A DNA stretch of 64,000 nucleotides from Rossellomorea sp. y25 (GTDB lineage Bacteria; Bacillota; Bacilli; Bacillales; Bacillaceae_B). Both the position numbers and the translations under genes were made by a program. Shown one piece after another: positions 1 through 7,783 of this stretch. The notes beneath the pieces were generated by a model, which worked only from the letters and a program-made list of their open reading frames with translations, had not been told where the DNA came from and did no database searches. Within the stretch, counting starts at the first letter, position 1. Each line of letters begins with the position of its first letter. The stretch spans positions 3,604,501-3,668,500 of the forward strand of contig NZ_CP145886.1 of assembly GCF_038049935.1 (NCBI RefSeq), read 5' to 3'.

Positions 1-67
1 CCCTCCGCTTTTCGTACTGTCCCGCTTCTCCCGCAGGAGTCGAGCACCTTCCGCTCCAATCAACTTA
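1..67. repeat. Truncated copy of a Bacillaceae palindromic repeat
   Basis: The stretch with CCCGCAGGAGTCGAGCA followed by CCTTCCGCTCCAA matches the right half of the fuller repeat at 3353-3478. The left half would lie outside the window. No reading frame is present, and the DNA up to the ytpR terminator is AT-rich with nothing else recognisable. Confidence 0.6.
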
Positions 68-182
68 TGAATGATCTATGTATTTTCCCAGAACTCGGTA
101 AAAAATCTAATTAAAATAAACTTGCCATATACAAGTTTATATACATCCCAATCGTACGACCTCTAACATTAATAAAAACAAA

Positions 183-215
183 AATACCTGAGCCCATACT
201 CCGGACCCAGGTATA
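183..215 (-). terminator. Terminator of ytpR
   Basis: Read on the minus strand, TACCTGGGTCC pairs imperfectly with its partner ending CAGGTA and is followed by a T-rich tract. It lies just past the ytpR stop codon. Confidence 0.65.
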
Positions 216-220
216 CATTT

Positions 221-826
221 TTAAGCTGTGAATGGCTGACCTACTTGGTAAGTATCTTCAAGAACGAGGATCCCTTTTTCTTGGGGAGCATCTGGAAGTG
301 CCAGTTCTTTGGCAGAACAAATCATGCCTGATGAGGCCACTCCGCGAAGCTCTGCATCTTTGATGACCATTCCGCTTGGCATGACAGCTCCAACTTTCGC
401 AACAACGACTTTTTGTCCTTTGTCAACATTAGGGGCGCCACACACGATTTGCAGGGTTTCATCCCCAACATCCACGGTACAAATGTTCAATTTATCTGCG
501 TTTGGATGCTTTTCTTTTTCAGACACAAATCCTACCACGAATTTTGGTGAAAAGTCTGCTTCCAATACTTCATCGAAACCGTTCTTCTTGATGGCTTCAT
601 TGATCAATTGGAGCTTCTCTTCATTCATTTCGACAGGTCCCACTTCACTTAAATCCATATACTTTGATGCATGGAATAGGTTATACCCAAGTGTTTTCCC
701 TGTTTTCTCATCAAACAAACGTGCTGCATCTTCTTTTCTTTCATGCTGAACTTCTCCCTCAAACCCTGGATGCATTGTAACGATCAGGGTATCACCAATA
801 CCTTCTAAGTTATAAAATACGTTCAT
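221..826 (-). CDS. ytpR: YtpR, tRNA-binding domain protein
   Basis: The 201-residue protein has an N-terminal domain of about 90 residues typical of the YtpR family (DUF4479). A C-terminal EMAP/CsaA-type tRNA-binding OB fold follows, at roughly residues 95-198, with the family pattern HPNADKL, VCGAPNV and a late SGMICS segment. The domain resembles the tRNA-binding module of phenylalanyl-tRNA synthetase beta, but no catalytic domain is present, so a standalone tRNA or structured-RNA binder is the safe call. The ATG overlaps the ytpQ stop codon (TAATG), which implies translational coupling. The order ytpQ-ytpR is as in B. subtilis. Confidence 0.95.
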   Translation of the reverse strand: MNVFYNLEGIGDTLIVTMHPGFEGEVQHERKEDAARLFDEKTGKTLGYNLFHASKYMDLSEVGPVEMNEEKLQLINEAIKKNGFDEVLEADFSPKFVVGFVSEKEKHPNADKLNICTVDVGDETLQIVCGAPNVDKGQKVVVAKVGAVMPSGMVIKDAELRGVASSGMICSAKELALPDAPQEKGILVLEDTYQVGQPFTA

Positions 827-1635
827 TATTTCTTCTCCCTTTCCTTTTTGCGATTTTTTGCCAGAATGAAGATCGGCTCTAATTCTCCCTCTTCATACAC
901 AAAGGAAAGTGCCGTAATTGGTACATTTCCTGTTGTAAAGAAGCTCATCGTTAGTTGAGCCAGGACATCATAACCTGTTTCATTGCGAATATCCCCGATG
1001 ACCAGCACATCCTGATGAGGTACCGATACGGTCATTTCACCTTGAACATCATTGCTGACTTGTTTTAAGAAAGCGTCATTCAATATTCGACTTGCATCAT
1101 ATCCATCATTATTGTTCAGAAAATAGAAGATGTTTCCTGCTACTTCATCCTTTTTCATTTCTGTCGGCAAGCTTCTTACATTGAATAAGGCGGTTTCCTT
1201 CATTTGCTCGTGAGTCCATCCTTCAGCCTTTAGCATATTTTCATCTAAAAGGCGGTACGTTTTCCCAAGGTCAACAGCATAATAGATACGCGTTTCAGCT
1301 GTATGATCATCCGTAACGAGGGCAACCCCTTCATTGGATTCGGTTGCAAAAGAAGTGGAACGGATCACTGGAAACACTTTTTTCTCTTTGTTCCCAATAT
1401 CTGCTCCAGTTCCCATTACATTTAAAGCTTCCTCAACATAATAGACCACTTCATCGATAATCGACTTATTGTTTTCTTTCCATTTAGATACGATAGGAGG
1501 CAGGGCTACGGTAATGCCTTTATTAGTATCGGTGTTCTCAATTCTCAGTGAATCCTTATCTCGATCATATGTAAACGTACGATTTGGTTTCTCTAATCGT
1601 TCCTGGAGTATACCTTTTAGCTTTTTTATGTCCAA
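826..1635 (-). CDS. ytpQ: YtpQ, DUF1444 (UPF0354) family protein
   Basis: The 269-residue soluble protein matches the YtpQ family along its length; its biochemical role is unknown. No signal peptide or membrane segment is visible. The start is a TTG preceded by AGGAGG at 7 nt, and there is no better ATG. It is the first gene of the ytpQ-ytpR unit, because a terminator at 1773-1804 separates it from ytpP. The pairing with YtpR suggests a shared RNA- or translation-related process, which is inference only. Confidence 0.93.
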   Translation of the reverse strand: MDIKKLKGILQERLEKPNRTFTYDRDKDSLRIENTDTNKGITVALPPIVSKWKENNKSIIDEVVYYVEEALNVMGTGADIGNKEKKVFPVIRSTSFATESNEGVALVTDDHTAETRIYYAVDLGKTYRLLDENMLKAEGWTHEQMKETALFNVRSLPTEMKKDEVAGNIFYFLNNNDGYDASRILNDAFLKQVSNDVQGEMTVSVPHQDVLVIGDIRNETGYDVLAQLTMSFFTTGNVPITALSFVYEEGELEPIFILAKNRKKEREKK

Positions 1636-1772
1636 ATCTGATCCTCCTTTGGTGGTACTTTTATAATAGAAAGTATCGATCCAATACTTTCATCTTTGAT
1701 TCATTCACTTATAACATTTTACATCAAAATCTTTAGAATACAAAAGGAACCTGTTTCATTTAAGGCAAAAAG

Positions 1773-1804
1773 AAAAGGGATCCCAAAATAAGGTGATCCC
1801 TTTT
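1773..1804 (-). terminator. Terminator of the pfoR-like/ytpP unit
   Basis: AAAAGGGATC pairs with GATCCCTTTT across a 12-13 nt loop, and on the minus strand it is followed by CTTTTTG. It lies 8 bp past the ytpP stop. Confidence 0.8.
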
Positions 1805-1811
1805 GCTGTTA

Positions 1812-2129
1812 TTACAAAGCTAATGAGTTCATAAAGTCCTCGATTTGTTCTTTTGATTTCCGGTCCTTGCTTACGAAACGCCCCAGTTCACGGCCGTCTC
1901 CGTATGCCAGAAAGCTTGGAATTCCGAAGATATCCAATTCAATGCACAGATCAATAAATTGATCTCGATCTACGTATAGGAATGTGTACTCTGAATATTG
2001 GCTCTCGATTTCCGGAAGGATTGGCTCGATGATCCGGCAATCGGGACACCAGTCTGCAGAAAACATAAATACATGCTTGCCGTTTTCTTTCAACTGATGG
2101 AATTCTTCCACTGATTCAAGCTTGCGCAT
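1812..2129 (-). CDS. ytpP: YtpP, thioredoxin-like protein
   Basis: The 105-residue single-domain thioredoxin fold carries the active site WCPDC in place of the classical WCGPC. A cis-proline segment (GIPSFL) and the C-terminal GxELGRFVS strand are present. It is probably a cytosolic thiol-disulfide reductase or monothiol carrier. I place the start at the ATG at 2129 because GGGGG lies 8-9 nt upstream; an earlier in-frame ATG at 2150 lacks a site. The gene starts 1 bp after the stop of the upstream membrane-protein gene, so the two are surely cotranscribed. Confidence 0.92.
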   Translation of the reverse strand: MRKLESVEEFHQLKENGKHVFMFSADWCPDCRIIEPILPEIESQYSEYTFLYVDRDQFIDLCIELDIFGIPSFLAYGDGRELGRFVSKDRKSKEQIEDFMNSLAL

Positions 2130-2130
2130 T

Positions 2131-3162
2131 TTATTTTCCCCCTGTTTCAATCGTCATTTGATTAGGTTTAATCCAACCTAGTTTACGCATATATTCAGAT
2201 ATTAACAGGCTTATGAATGCAGGTCCAACAATATGCAACAGAAGGACCTTCATGGTTACATCCCAGCTGAATCCCATCGTTTTAAAAGTCATGATTTGAC
2301 CAACAAAACCACTTGTTCCCATTCCAGCGCCAGCTGCATTGTTTTCCATTAACCAAATAGTGGTTCCGATGGGTGCCAATATCATGCCCGCAACGGTCGG
2401 GGGAATAAGGATTCGGGGGTTTCGGATAATATTAGGCACTTGAAGCATCGAAGTACCTATTCCTTGTGCAATCAATCCCCCCACTTTATTCTCCCTATAG
2501 CTGATGACAGCAAAGCCTACCATTTGGGCAGCACATCCAATCGTAGCAGCGCCGGCAGCCACCCCGTTCAACTCAAGCATAAGGGCGATGGCTGCGCTTG
2601 AGATTGGGGCCGTCAATGCAAGACCCATGAGGGCGGCAACCAAAATACCCATAATAATCGGTCTTTGCTCTGTCGCCCAGCTGATCCAGCTTCCAAACAT
2701 ACTCATAAAGTCAGCGATTCCCGGTCCGATAAAATAAGCTGTTGTGAATCCGCCAAGGATGGTGACGAATGGAGTGACAATGATATCCACTTTCGTTGTT
2801 TTGCTGACAAGCTTGCCGATTTCCGTGGATATGACAGCCGCTACATAAGCTCCCGCCGGCCCACCTAAGCTCGCGCCGGCTGCTCCCGTTACCACCGCAG
2901 CAAATAGGACTAGGGGTGGAGCCCCGAGACCAAAGGCAATCGCTACCCCAATCGCGGGACCCATCAAGCTGATTGCCAGACCGCCCATCTCTATGAAAAA
3001 TTCACTTAAACCAGGGGAAATTGGAAGTTGTTCCCCGATCGTCTTAATGATTAATCCGATGATCAACGAACTGAACAACCCTAATGCCATATAGCTTAAC
3101 GCATCTATGAAATAAACCTTTGCAGATAATGTAATGCCTTTACTCTTTAAGAATTCTCTCAC
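2131..3162 (-). CDS. PTS sugar transporter IIC-type membrane protein (PfoR family)
   Basis: The 343-residue protein is strongly hydrophobic, with about eight to ten membrane segments and many Gly/Ala-rich helices (GLGAPPLVLFAAVVTGAAG). It fits the EIIC-like PfoR/COG3641 family, named for a Clostridium perfringens regulator of perfringolysin O. There are no IIA or IIB domains or genes nearby, so phosphotransfer cannot be assumed and the substrate is unknown. It is translated just ahead of ytpP with a 1-bp gap. The upstream 130 bp contains the inverted repeat TTTACTAGTGTAAA at about 3197-3210, which could be an operator. Confidence 0.82.
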   Translation of the reverse strand: MREFLKSKGITLSAKVYFIDALSYMALGLFSSLIIGLIIKTIGEQLPISPGLSEFFIEMGGLAISLMGPAIGVAIAFGLGAPPLVLFAAVVTGAAGASLGGPAGAYVAAVISTEIGKLVSKTTKVDIIVTPFVTILGGFTTAYFIGPGIADFMSMFGSWISWATEQRPIIMGILVAALMGLALTAPISSAAIALMLELNGVAAGAATIGCAAQMVGFAVISYRENKVGGLIAQGIGTSMLQVPNIIRNPRILIPPTVAGMILAPIGTTIWLMENNAAGAGMGTSGFVGQIMTFKTMGFSWDVTMKVLLLHIVGPAFISLLISEYMRKLGWIKPNQMTIETGGK

Positions 3163-3292
3163 TTAAGTCCTCTCCTCTGTGTTAACCCTTCTACTTTTAC
3201 TAGTGTAAAGACACTTGTTTATTTTGTCTATATATTTTACCTTTACCCGGCAATGAATTTCCTTCTATTTTTCCTTTAATTAAAGAGTATCT

Positions 3293-3304
3293 ATTCACGT
3301 GAAT
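3293..3304. other. Perfect 12-bp palindrome upstream of the PfoR-like gene
   Basis: ATTCACGTGAAT is self-complementary and sits about 130 bp upstream of the PfoR-like gene. It could be a protein-binding site, or chance in AT-rich DNA. Confidence 0.3.
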
Positions 3305-3352
3305 AAAAAAGACTCTTTCCGCAAAATTTCTGACTATCTTAAAGAAGAATGT

Positions 3353-3478
3353 AGTAGTTGATTTCCGCTACAGGATGCTCGCTTTCCGCGGGGCTGGCGG
3401 TGAGCCTCCGGGGTCTCACCTGTCCAGCTATTCCCGCAGGAGTCGAGCATCCTTCCGCTCCAACCAACTATCGGAGAA
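3353..3478. repeat. Interspersed palindromic repeat, GC-rich
   Basis: A roughly 125-bp element has terminal inverted arms: AGTTGATTTCCGC...GGATGCTCG on the left and CGAGCATCCTTCCGC...CCAACT on the right. The core contains GCGGTGAGCCTCC. It is much more GC-rich than its surroundings. Repeats of this style are common in Bacillaceae genomes and have no assigned function. Confidence 0.65.
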
Positions 3479-3559
3479 TGTTTCCTTAAGAAGAAATAAA
3501 AAAACCAAAAACTTTAGCAAGCAACTCTTTTAAAGTGAATTGTTATTAATTTTGACACC

Positions 3560-3741
3560 TTGTAGCTCTGTCACGAAAATCTCTTAAAAATGGTGAGGGG
3601 AACTGCGTAGACTCCTGCGAAAGTACGGTCGTGCCGCGAACCCGTTCGGATAAGCTGAGGAGGCTCGGCCGAACGCTAGCTGCAAGCGAAGCAGTTCCCC
3701 TCAACATCCAGCACATATTGATTGACAGAGCCCGGCCATAA
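3560..3741. mobile_element. MITE-like element with long imperfect terminal inverted repeats
   Basis: The left end reads AGCTCTGTCA followed about 20 bp later by GGTGAGGGGAACTGC. The reverse complement of the right end reads GGGCTCTGTCA followed by GTTGAGGGGAACTGC. The element is about 180 bp and encodes no transposase. A relative of its right end lies at 21085-21215. Target-site duplications were not clear. Confidence 0.5.
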
Positions 3742-3770
3742 AAAACAATCTTTGAAAAAAGAGCAAAAAA

Positions 3771-3803
3771 AGACCGATTCCCACCTAAGCAGGAAATCGG
3801 TCT
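3771..3803 (-). terminator. Terminator of the lipoprotein gene
   Basis: AGACCGATT pairs with AATCGGTCT around a 15-nt loop and is followed on the minus strand by a run of T. Confidence 0.85.
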
Positions 3804-3809
3804 GTATCG

Positions 3810-4316
3810 TTAGGATTTATGTTTAACTGAAGCTGCCATTTTCATCATCACTTCTGCATGATCTGCTAAATCATCTAACTCCGCTTGGGTTGTTATCTTT
3901 GTTCCACCCACTCCAACAATCAGTTCGTATTCTTCTGTATCGGGCAGTTTCTTAATGACATAGTATCCTAAGCGATTGTCCTCTTTAAAAGTCCCATGTT
4001 TCAAGAGATTTTCATTGTCACTAATGGCCATTTTATATAGAAGTTCACTATCTTTTTGTTCTTGAGGGTTTGTAAAAAGGATAAAAGTATCAGAGCTTTT
4101 TGAAATAATGATATTATTAGGCGATTCTTTTTCTATTTTGGCTCCAAATGGAAGATAAAAGTTAATGTTTCCAGCCTCTTCTTTGGCTGCTTCATTTGAA
4201 CTTAGTGTGTTCTCCACCACTTTGGCTGTCTCTTCTTTTTCTTTATCGATTGTCGTGTTGCATCCAGCTAAAATAAGCACAAGGATAAAGAAAATGATTG
4301 AGTGTATGATTTTCAT
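3810..4316 (-). CDS. Uncharacterised lipoprotein
   Basis: The 168-residue precursor begins MKIIHS, followed by a hydrophobic stretch and the lipobox LAGC near residues 15-18, so it should be exported and lipid-anchored. The mature part starts with a charged linker, then a compact domain with no family I recognise. The start at 4316 is chosen because AAGGGAGG lies 11 nt upstream and the signal peptide begins there; the open frame extends to 4379 without a signal. It is monocistronic with its own terminator and divergent from ytoQ. Confidence 0.75.
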   Translation of the reverse strand: MKIIHSIIFFILVLILAGCNTTIDKEKEETAKVVENTLSSNEAAKEEAGNINFYLPFGAKIEKESPNNIIISKSSDTFILFTNPQEQKDSELLYKMAISDNENLLKHGTFKEDNRLGYYVIKKLPDTEEYELIVGVGGTKITTQAELDDLADHAEVMMKMAASVKHKS

Positions 4317-4489
4317 CCTATACTTATCCTCCCTTTCATGCTTAGGACCTACGCTTATGATACCCTCACAAAGTACCACCTGACAACCCTTCCAACAAGA
4401 AAGCCTGCCTTTTTAATGGGAAAACAGGTTATTTTTAACTCACATAGGGTATTTATGATAAAATGACTAAAAACAGGAGGGTGAAAACG

Positions 4490-4936
4490 ATGGAATTTAC
4501 AGTGTATCTAGCAGGAGAAATACATAGTTCTTGGAGAAACGATCTTAAAGGGAAAGCCAAAGAGCTTGATCTCCCTCTATCTTTCGTCGGACCGATGGAA
4601 AATCACGAACGTTCCGATGCTATCGGAGAAGAAATCCTTGGTGAACAACCAAATAAAATTCTCCGCGATGAGGCAGCTTCGAGCATTAACAATCTTCGAA
4701 CAGAGCTACTGATGAAAAAGGCCGATGTAGTGATTGCCTTGTTTGGAGAAAAATACAAACAGTGGAATACTGCAATGGATGCGAGCACCGCCATCACACT
4801 TGGAAAGCCCCTTATCCTTATTCGTCCTGAAGAACTACACCATCCGTTAAAAGAGCTTTCCAATAAGGCAAGTGTTACAGTGACAAACATAGATCAAGCC
4901 ATTAACACGTTATCGTATATTTTCGAAACCGAATAA
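4490..4936 (+). CDS. ytoQ: YtoQ family protein
   Basis: The 148-residue protein starts MEFTVYLAGEIHS at an ATG preceded by AGGAGGG with a 7-8 nt spacer; the longer frame from 4463 has no such site. It resembles the nucleoside 2-deoxyribosyltransferase-like fold seen in YtoQ proteins (Tyr-Leu-Ala-Gly-Glu start, conserved GPMENHERSD, later DVVIALFGEKYKQWN). No activity has been shown for YtoQ as far as I know, so function is left open. Confidence 0.9.
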   Translation: MEFTVYLAGEIHSSWRNDLKGKAKELDLPLSFVGPMENHERSDAIGEEILGEQPNKILRDEAASSINNLRTELLMKKADVVIALFGEKYKQWNTAMDASTAITLGKPLILIRPEELHHPLKELSNKASVTVTNIDQAINTLSYIFETE

Positions 4937-4955
4937 TCACATCAATAGTAGTAAT

Positions 4956-4993
4956 AAAAGGCTTGTCGTTCAAATTGAACGGCAAGCCTTTTT
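4956..4993 (+). terminator. Terminator of ytoQ
   Basis: AAGGCTTGTCGTTCAA pairs with TTGAACGGCAAGCCTT with almost no loop spacing and is followed by TTTTT. Confidence 0.9.
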
Positions 4994-5102
4994 CATGCTG
5001 TCACAGTTTCTACACAACAGAACTTTTTTACTATTTAAAAATAACTTAATATTGGCAATCTAAAGACATTTTATGTTATTATTAGCAATTTATAAACTTT
5101 TT

Positions 5103-5131
5103 TTGACTTTATGAAAATATTAAAATATTAT
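5103..5131 (+). promoter_or_regulatory. Sigma-A-type promoter of the peptide transporter
   Basis: TTGACT at 5103-5108 and TATTAT at 5126-5131 are separated by 17 bp, 27 bp upstream of the start codon. The surrounding DNA is very AT-rich. Confidence 0.65.
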
Positions 5132-5157
5132 AGTAAAAGAATAAGGGAGGTAGTAAC

Positions 5158-6651
5158 ATGTCATCAATGAATAAACAGAAAATTGTGGATAGTGTCCCTC
5201 AAAAAGGTTTCTTTGGACATCCAAAGGGATTATTCACTTTATTCTTCACAGAATTTTGGGAGCGCTTTTCCTATTACGGAATGCGTGCCATCCTCGTATT
5301 CTACATGTACTATGAGGTTTCAAAAGGCGGTCTGGGCCTTGAGCAAAACACAGCCTTAGCAATCATGTCGATCTATGGTTCACTTGTATATATGTCCGGA
5401 GTAATCGGAGGCTGGCTGGCAGATAGAATATTCGGAACTTCGAAAGCCGTCTTCTACGGTGGAATATTCATCATGTTTGGTCATATTGCTCTATCATTTC
5501 CAGGAAGTTTAGCCATGTTCTTTGTTTCGATGGTATTGATCGTTGTCGGAACAGGATTATTAAAACCGAACGTTTCAACTGTTGTCGGTGAAATGTATAG
5601 CGAAAGTGACACTCGACGCGATGCAGCTTTCAGTATTTTCTATATGGGTATCAACCTTGGTGCATTCATTGCTCCACTGATTGTCGGTAAGCTTATGGAA
5701 ACAAAAGGATTCCATTGGGGATTCGCGGTAGCAGCGATCGGTATGTTCTTAGGTCTTGTTGTCTTTATGGCGACAAAGAAAAAGAACCTTGGTCTTGCGG
5801 GTACGTATGTTCCAAATCCACTTGCACCAGCTGAAAAGAAAAAGTATGGTTTAATCGCAGGATTAGTCGTTGTTGGTCTTGCCATCATTTTAGGTATTAC
5901 GATTCCAGCAGGCCTATTTACATTAAACGTATTCATCAATTTAGTAGGTATCTTCGGTATCGTCGTTCCAACCATTTACTTTATTGTGATGTACTATAGT
6001 CCGAAAACAACAGAAACTGAACGTTCAAGGGTAATAGCTTATATCCCGCTATTTATTGCAGCGGTTATGTTCTGGGCGATTCAAGAACAAGGGTCAACCA
6101 TCCTTGCAGTTTACGCTGATAAGAGAACTGACCTTGAATTCATGGGAATCAGCATTTCACCAGCCTGGTTCCAATCATTAAACCCGTTATTTATTATTCT
6201 ATTAGCTCCAGTATTTGCATGGATGTGGGTGAAACTGGGTGATCGTCAACCATCGATTCCAAAGAAATTCTCATTTGGTCTATTGTTTGCCGGTTTATCA
6301 TTCTTAGTGATCCTATTACCTGCCTACTTCGGGGGAGAAGATTCACTAGTAAGTCCATTATGGCTAGTACTTAGTTACCTCATCGTTGTACTTGGTGAGC
6401 TATGCTTATCACCAGTCGGTCTTTCTGCCACGACGAAGCTTGCTCCAGAAGCATTCTCTGCTCAAACAATGAGTCTTTGGTTCTTGGCTTCTGCTGCTGC
6501 ACAGGCGTTGAATGCACAGCTTGTACGTTTCTACACACCTGAAACAGAAACGATGTACTTTGGTGCAATCGGAGGGATGGCAATCGTATTGAGTATTGCT
6601 CTATTCCTGCTTTCACCTAAGATTCAGGCATACATGAAAGGTGTAAAATAA
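5158..6651 (+). CDS. dtpT: Proton-dependent oligopeptide transporter (POT/PTR family)
   Basis: The 497-residue polytopic protein carries the POT signatures: FTEFWERFSYYGMRAIL at about residues 28-44, GTGLLKPNVSTVVGEMY near 133-149, and an FxxFYxGINLG-like segment (FSIFYMGINLGAF). It should import di- and tripeptides by proton symport, with 12-14 membrane helices. A strong GGGAGG precedes the ATG. It is monocistronic, with its own promoter and terminator. Confidence 0.94.
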   Translation: MSSMNKQKIVDSVPQKGFFGHPKGLFTLFFTEFWERFSYYGMRAILVFYMYYEVSKGGLGLEQNTALAIMSIYGSLVYMSGVIGGWLADRIFGTSKAVFYGGIFIMFGHIALSFPGSLAMFFVSMVLIVVGTGLLKPNVSTVVGEMYSESDTRRDAAFSIFYMGINLGAFIAPLIVGKLMETKGFHWGFAVAAIGMFLGLVVFMATKKKNLGLAGTYVPNPLAPAEKKKYGLIAGLVVVGLAIILGITIPAGLFTLNVFINLVGIFGIVVPTIYFIVMYYSPKTTETERSRVIAYIPLFIAAVMFWAIQEQGSTILAVYADKRTDLEFMGISISPAWFQSLNPLFIILLAPVFAWMWVKLGDRQPSIPKKFSFGLLFAGLSFLVILLPAYFGGEDSLVSPLWLVLSYLIVVLGELCLSPVGLSATTKLAPEAFSAQTMSLWFLASAAAQALNAQLVRFYTPETETMYFGAIGGMAIVLSIALFLLSPKIQAYMKGVK

Positions 6652-6658
6652 TTGATTT

Positions 6659-6687
6659 AACCCTCTGAATGGTTTCAGAGGGTTTTT
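6659..6687 (+). terminator. Terminator of the peptide transporter
   Basis: AACCCTCTGAA pairs with TTTCAGAGGGTT and is followed by TTTT. Confidence 0.92.
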
Positions 6688-6733
6688 TGTATGGCTTATG
6701 CCTTTGTTAAAAAGTTTGTAGAGATAAAGAAAA

Positions 6734-6758
6734 GGAACTCCGCTTCAACACGGAGTCC
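6734..6758 (-). terminator. Terminator of the Arg/Asp/Cys-rich protein gene
   Basis: On the minus strand GGACTCCGTG pairs imperfectly with its partner ending CGGAGTTCC and is followed by TTTTCTTT. It supports a real minus-strand gene ending at 6770. Confidence 0.8.
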
Positions 6759-6769
6759 CATTCCAACTA

Positions 6770-7006
6770 TTAAAAGAAGTCACAGCCACATTTTCTTCTA
6801 CGTCGTCTTCTGCGGTTATCTTCAGCTCCAAAAACATCGTCGTCTCTTCTTCTGCGACATCTTCTACGACGATCATCGTCATCTCCAAATAGGTTGCATC
6901 TTCTTCTGTCACCAAATAAAAAATTATCCCAGTCACAGCATCTTCTGTCATCACGATGATCATCGCGACGTCCTCCGACTCGGTCATTACAATAATGGCA
7001 TCCCAT
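6770..7006 (-). CDS. Arg/Asp/Cys-rich small protein, possibly spore-associated
   Basis: The 78-residue protein is built almost entirely of Arg, Asp and Cys. Eight cysteines lie at 3, 6, 23, 24, 37, 50, 73 and 75. Three loose repeats each begin [LV]FG and run into acidic then Arg-rich blocks. Of three overlapping frames here, this one has AAGGAGG about 9 nt before ATG and ends just before a terminator, so I take it as real. Composition resembles disulfide-rich or highly charged spore-coat proteins of bacilli, but no family is recognised. An inverted repeat, TATCAGA/TCTGATA, at 7033-7056 precedes it. Confidence 0.65.
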   Translation of the reverse strand: MGCHYCNDRVGGRRDDHRDDRRCCDWDNFLFGDRRRCNLFGDDDDRRRRCRRRRDDDVFGAEDNRRRRRRRKCGCDFF

Positions 7007-7032
7007 AAATTCTAACCTCCTTAGAAAGAATT

Positions 7033-7056
7033 TATCAGATATAATAAAGTCTGATA
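7033..7056. promoter_or_regulatory. Inverted repeat upstream of the Arg/Asp/Cys-rich gene
   Basis: TATCAGA and TCTGATA are separated by 10 bp, starting about 27 bp upstream of the start codon. It could be an operator or a 5'-UTR hairpin. Confidence 0.35.
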
Positions 7057-7136
7057 TACTCCATCCTATGAGGGGCTGGTAGATTTGGTATGGGCCAAGT
7101 ACCTTTTATAGGTAAAAGTATGATGGATTATTTGCC

Positions 7137-7658
7137 CTACACCTTATTCCTGAACTGCCACTGGCCTATCAACAGCTGAACCACGTGCAGGAACATGGCC
7201 TCTCTTGTAATGAGCCCGTTCGTAAACACACCGATAGCACCTTCTTTTTTTCTAACCCCAGACTTTTGAGTATACTCGTCCATCAGGGGTCCCAGCTCTT
7301 TCCCAGCCTTTAACTTGCTGCTGATTTCTTTAGGTAAGGAAATCCTGGCACCTCCCCCGATGATTTCGTTCCCGCTGCGATCCACAAGAGCACCCCAGTT
7401 ACAGACAAACATTCCATATAGTGATTCCGTCACTCCCCCTTCAAGACCAATACCAATCTCACTATCTGATGCCCGTAATACGTTCTTCGCTCGATTTAGC
7501 GCACCTTCGATCGTCTCTTGATCAGAAAAAGGCTGCTCACTTACATGAGACTCTGTTTTGAGACACTCGAAAAGAACGTCCTCGTATTGTTCGTTGAATG
7601 CCTTTTGAATGGCTTGTACCTTTGCAGGGTTGGTCGTTCCAATTGCTACTTTTAACAA
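7137..7658 (-). CDS. DUF84 family inosine/xanthosine triphosphatase
   Basis: The 173-residue protein opens with VAIGTTNPAKVQAIQKAF and contains GIGLEGGV and GALVDRSG. These are typical of the YjjX/DUF84 family that hydrolyses non-canonical purine nucleoside triphosphates such as ITP and XTP, keeping them out of nucleic acids. The start codon is TTG, supported by GAGGT 7 nt upstream; no ATG or GTG alternative matches the conserved N-terminus. Confidence 0.88.
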   Translation of the reverse strand: MLKVAIGTTNPAKVQAIQKAFNEQYEDVLFECLKTESHVSEQPFSDQETIEGALNRAKNVLRASDSEIGIGLEGGVTESLYGMFVCNWGALVDRSGNEIIGGGARISLPKEISSKLKAGKELGPLMDEYTQKSGVRKKEGAIGVFTNGLITREAMFLHVVQLLIGQWQFRNKV

Positions 7659-7717
7659 ATAAATACCTCATTTCTATATAAGAGACGCCGTGCTGGCGCA
7701 CTCTTTTTCTCTCTATA

Positions 7718-7763
7718 AAAAAACTGTCTCAAGAAGTACCTGAACGAGACAGTCTTTTTGGTC
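7718..7763 (-). terminator. Terminator of ytoP
   Basis: On the minus strand GACTGTCTCGTTCA pairs with its partner ending GAGACAGT, followed by TTTTTTT. Confidence 0.88.
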
Positions 7764-7783
7764 TATTTTTTTAGAAGAGTTAC

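Noticed and set aside
309..749. 146-codon plus-strand frame opposite ytpR
   Set aside because: It is antisense to a well-conserved gene, with no ribosome site or family resemblance.
6691..7008. Plus-strand His/Arg-rich frame and the minus-strand frame at 6745-6987
   Set aside because: They are shadows of the Arg/Asp/Cys-rich gene; only the 6770-7006 frame has AAGGAGG and a matching terminator.
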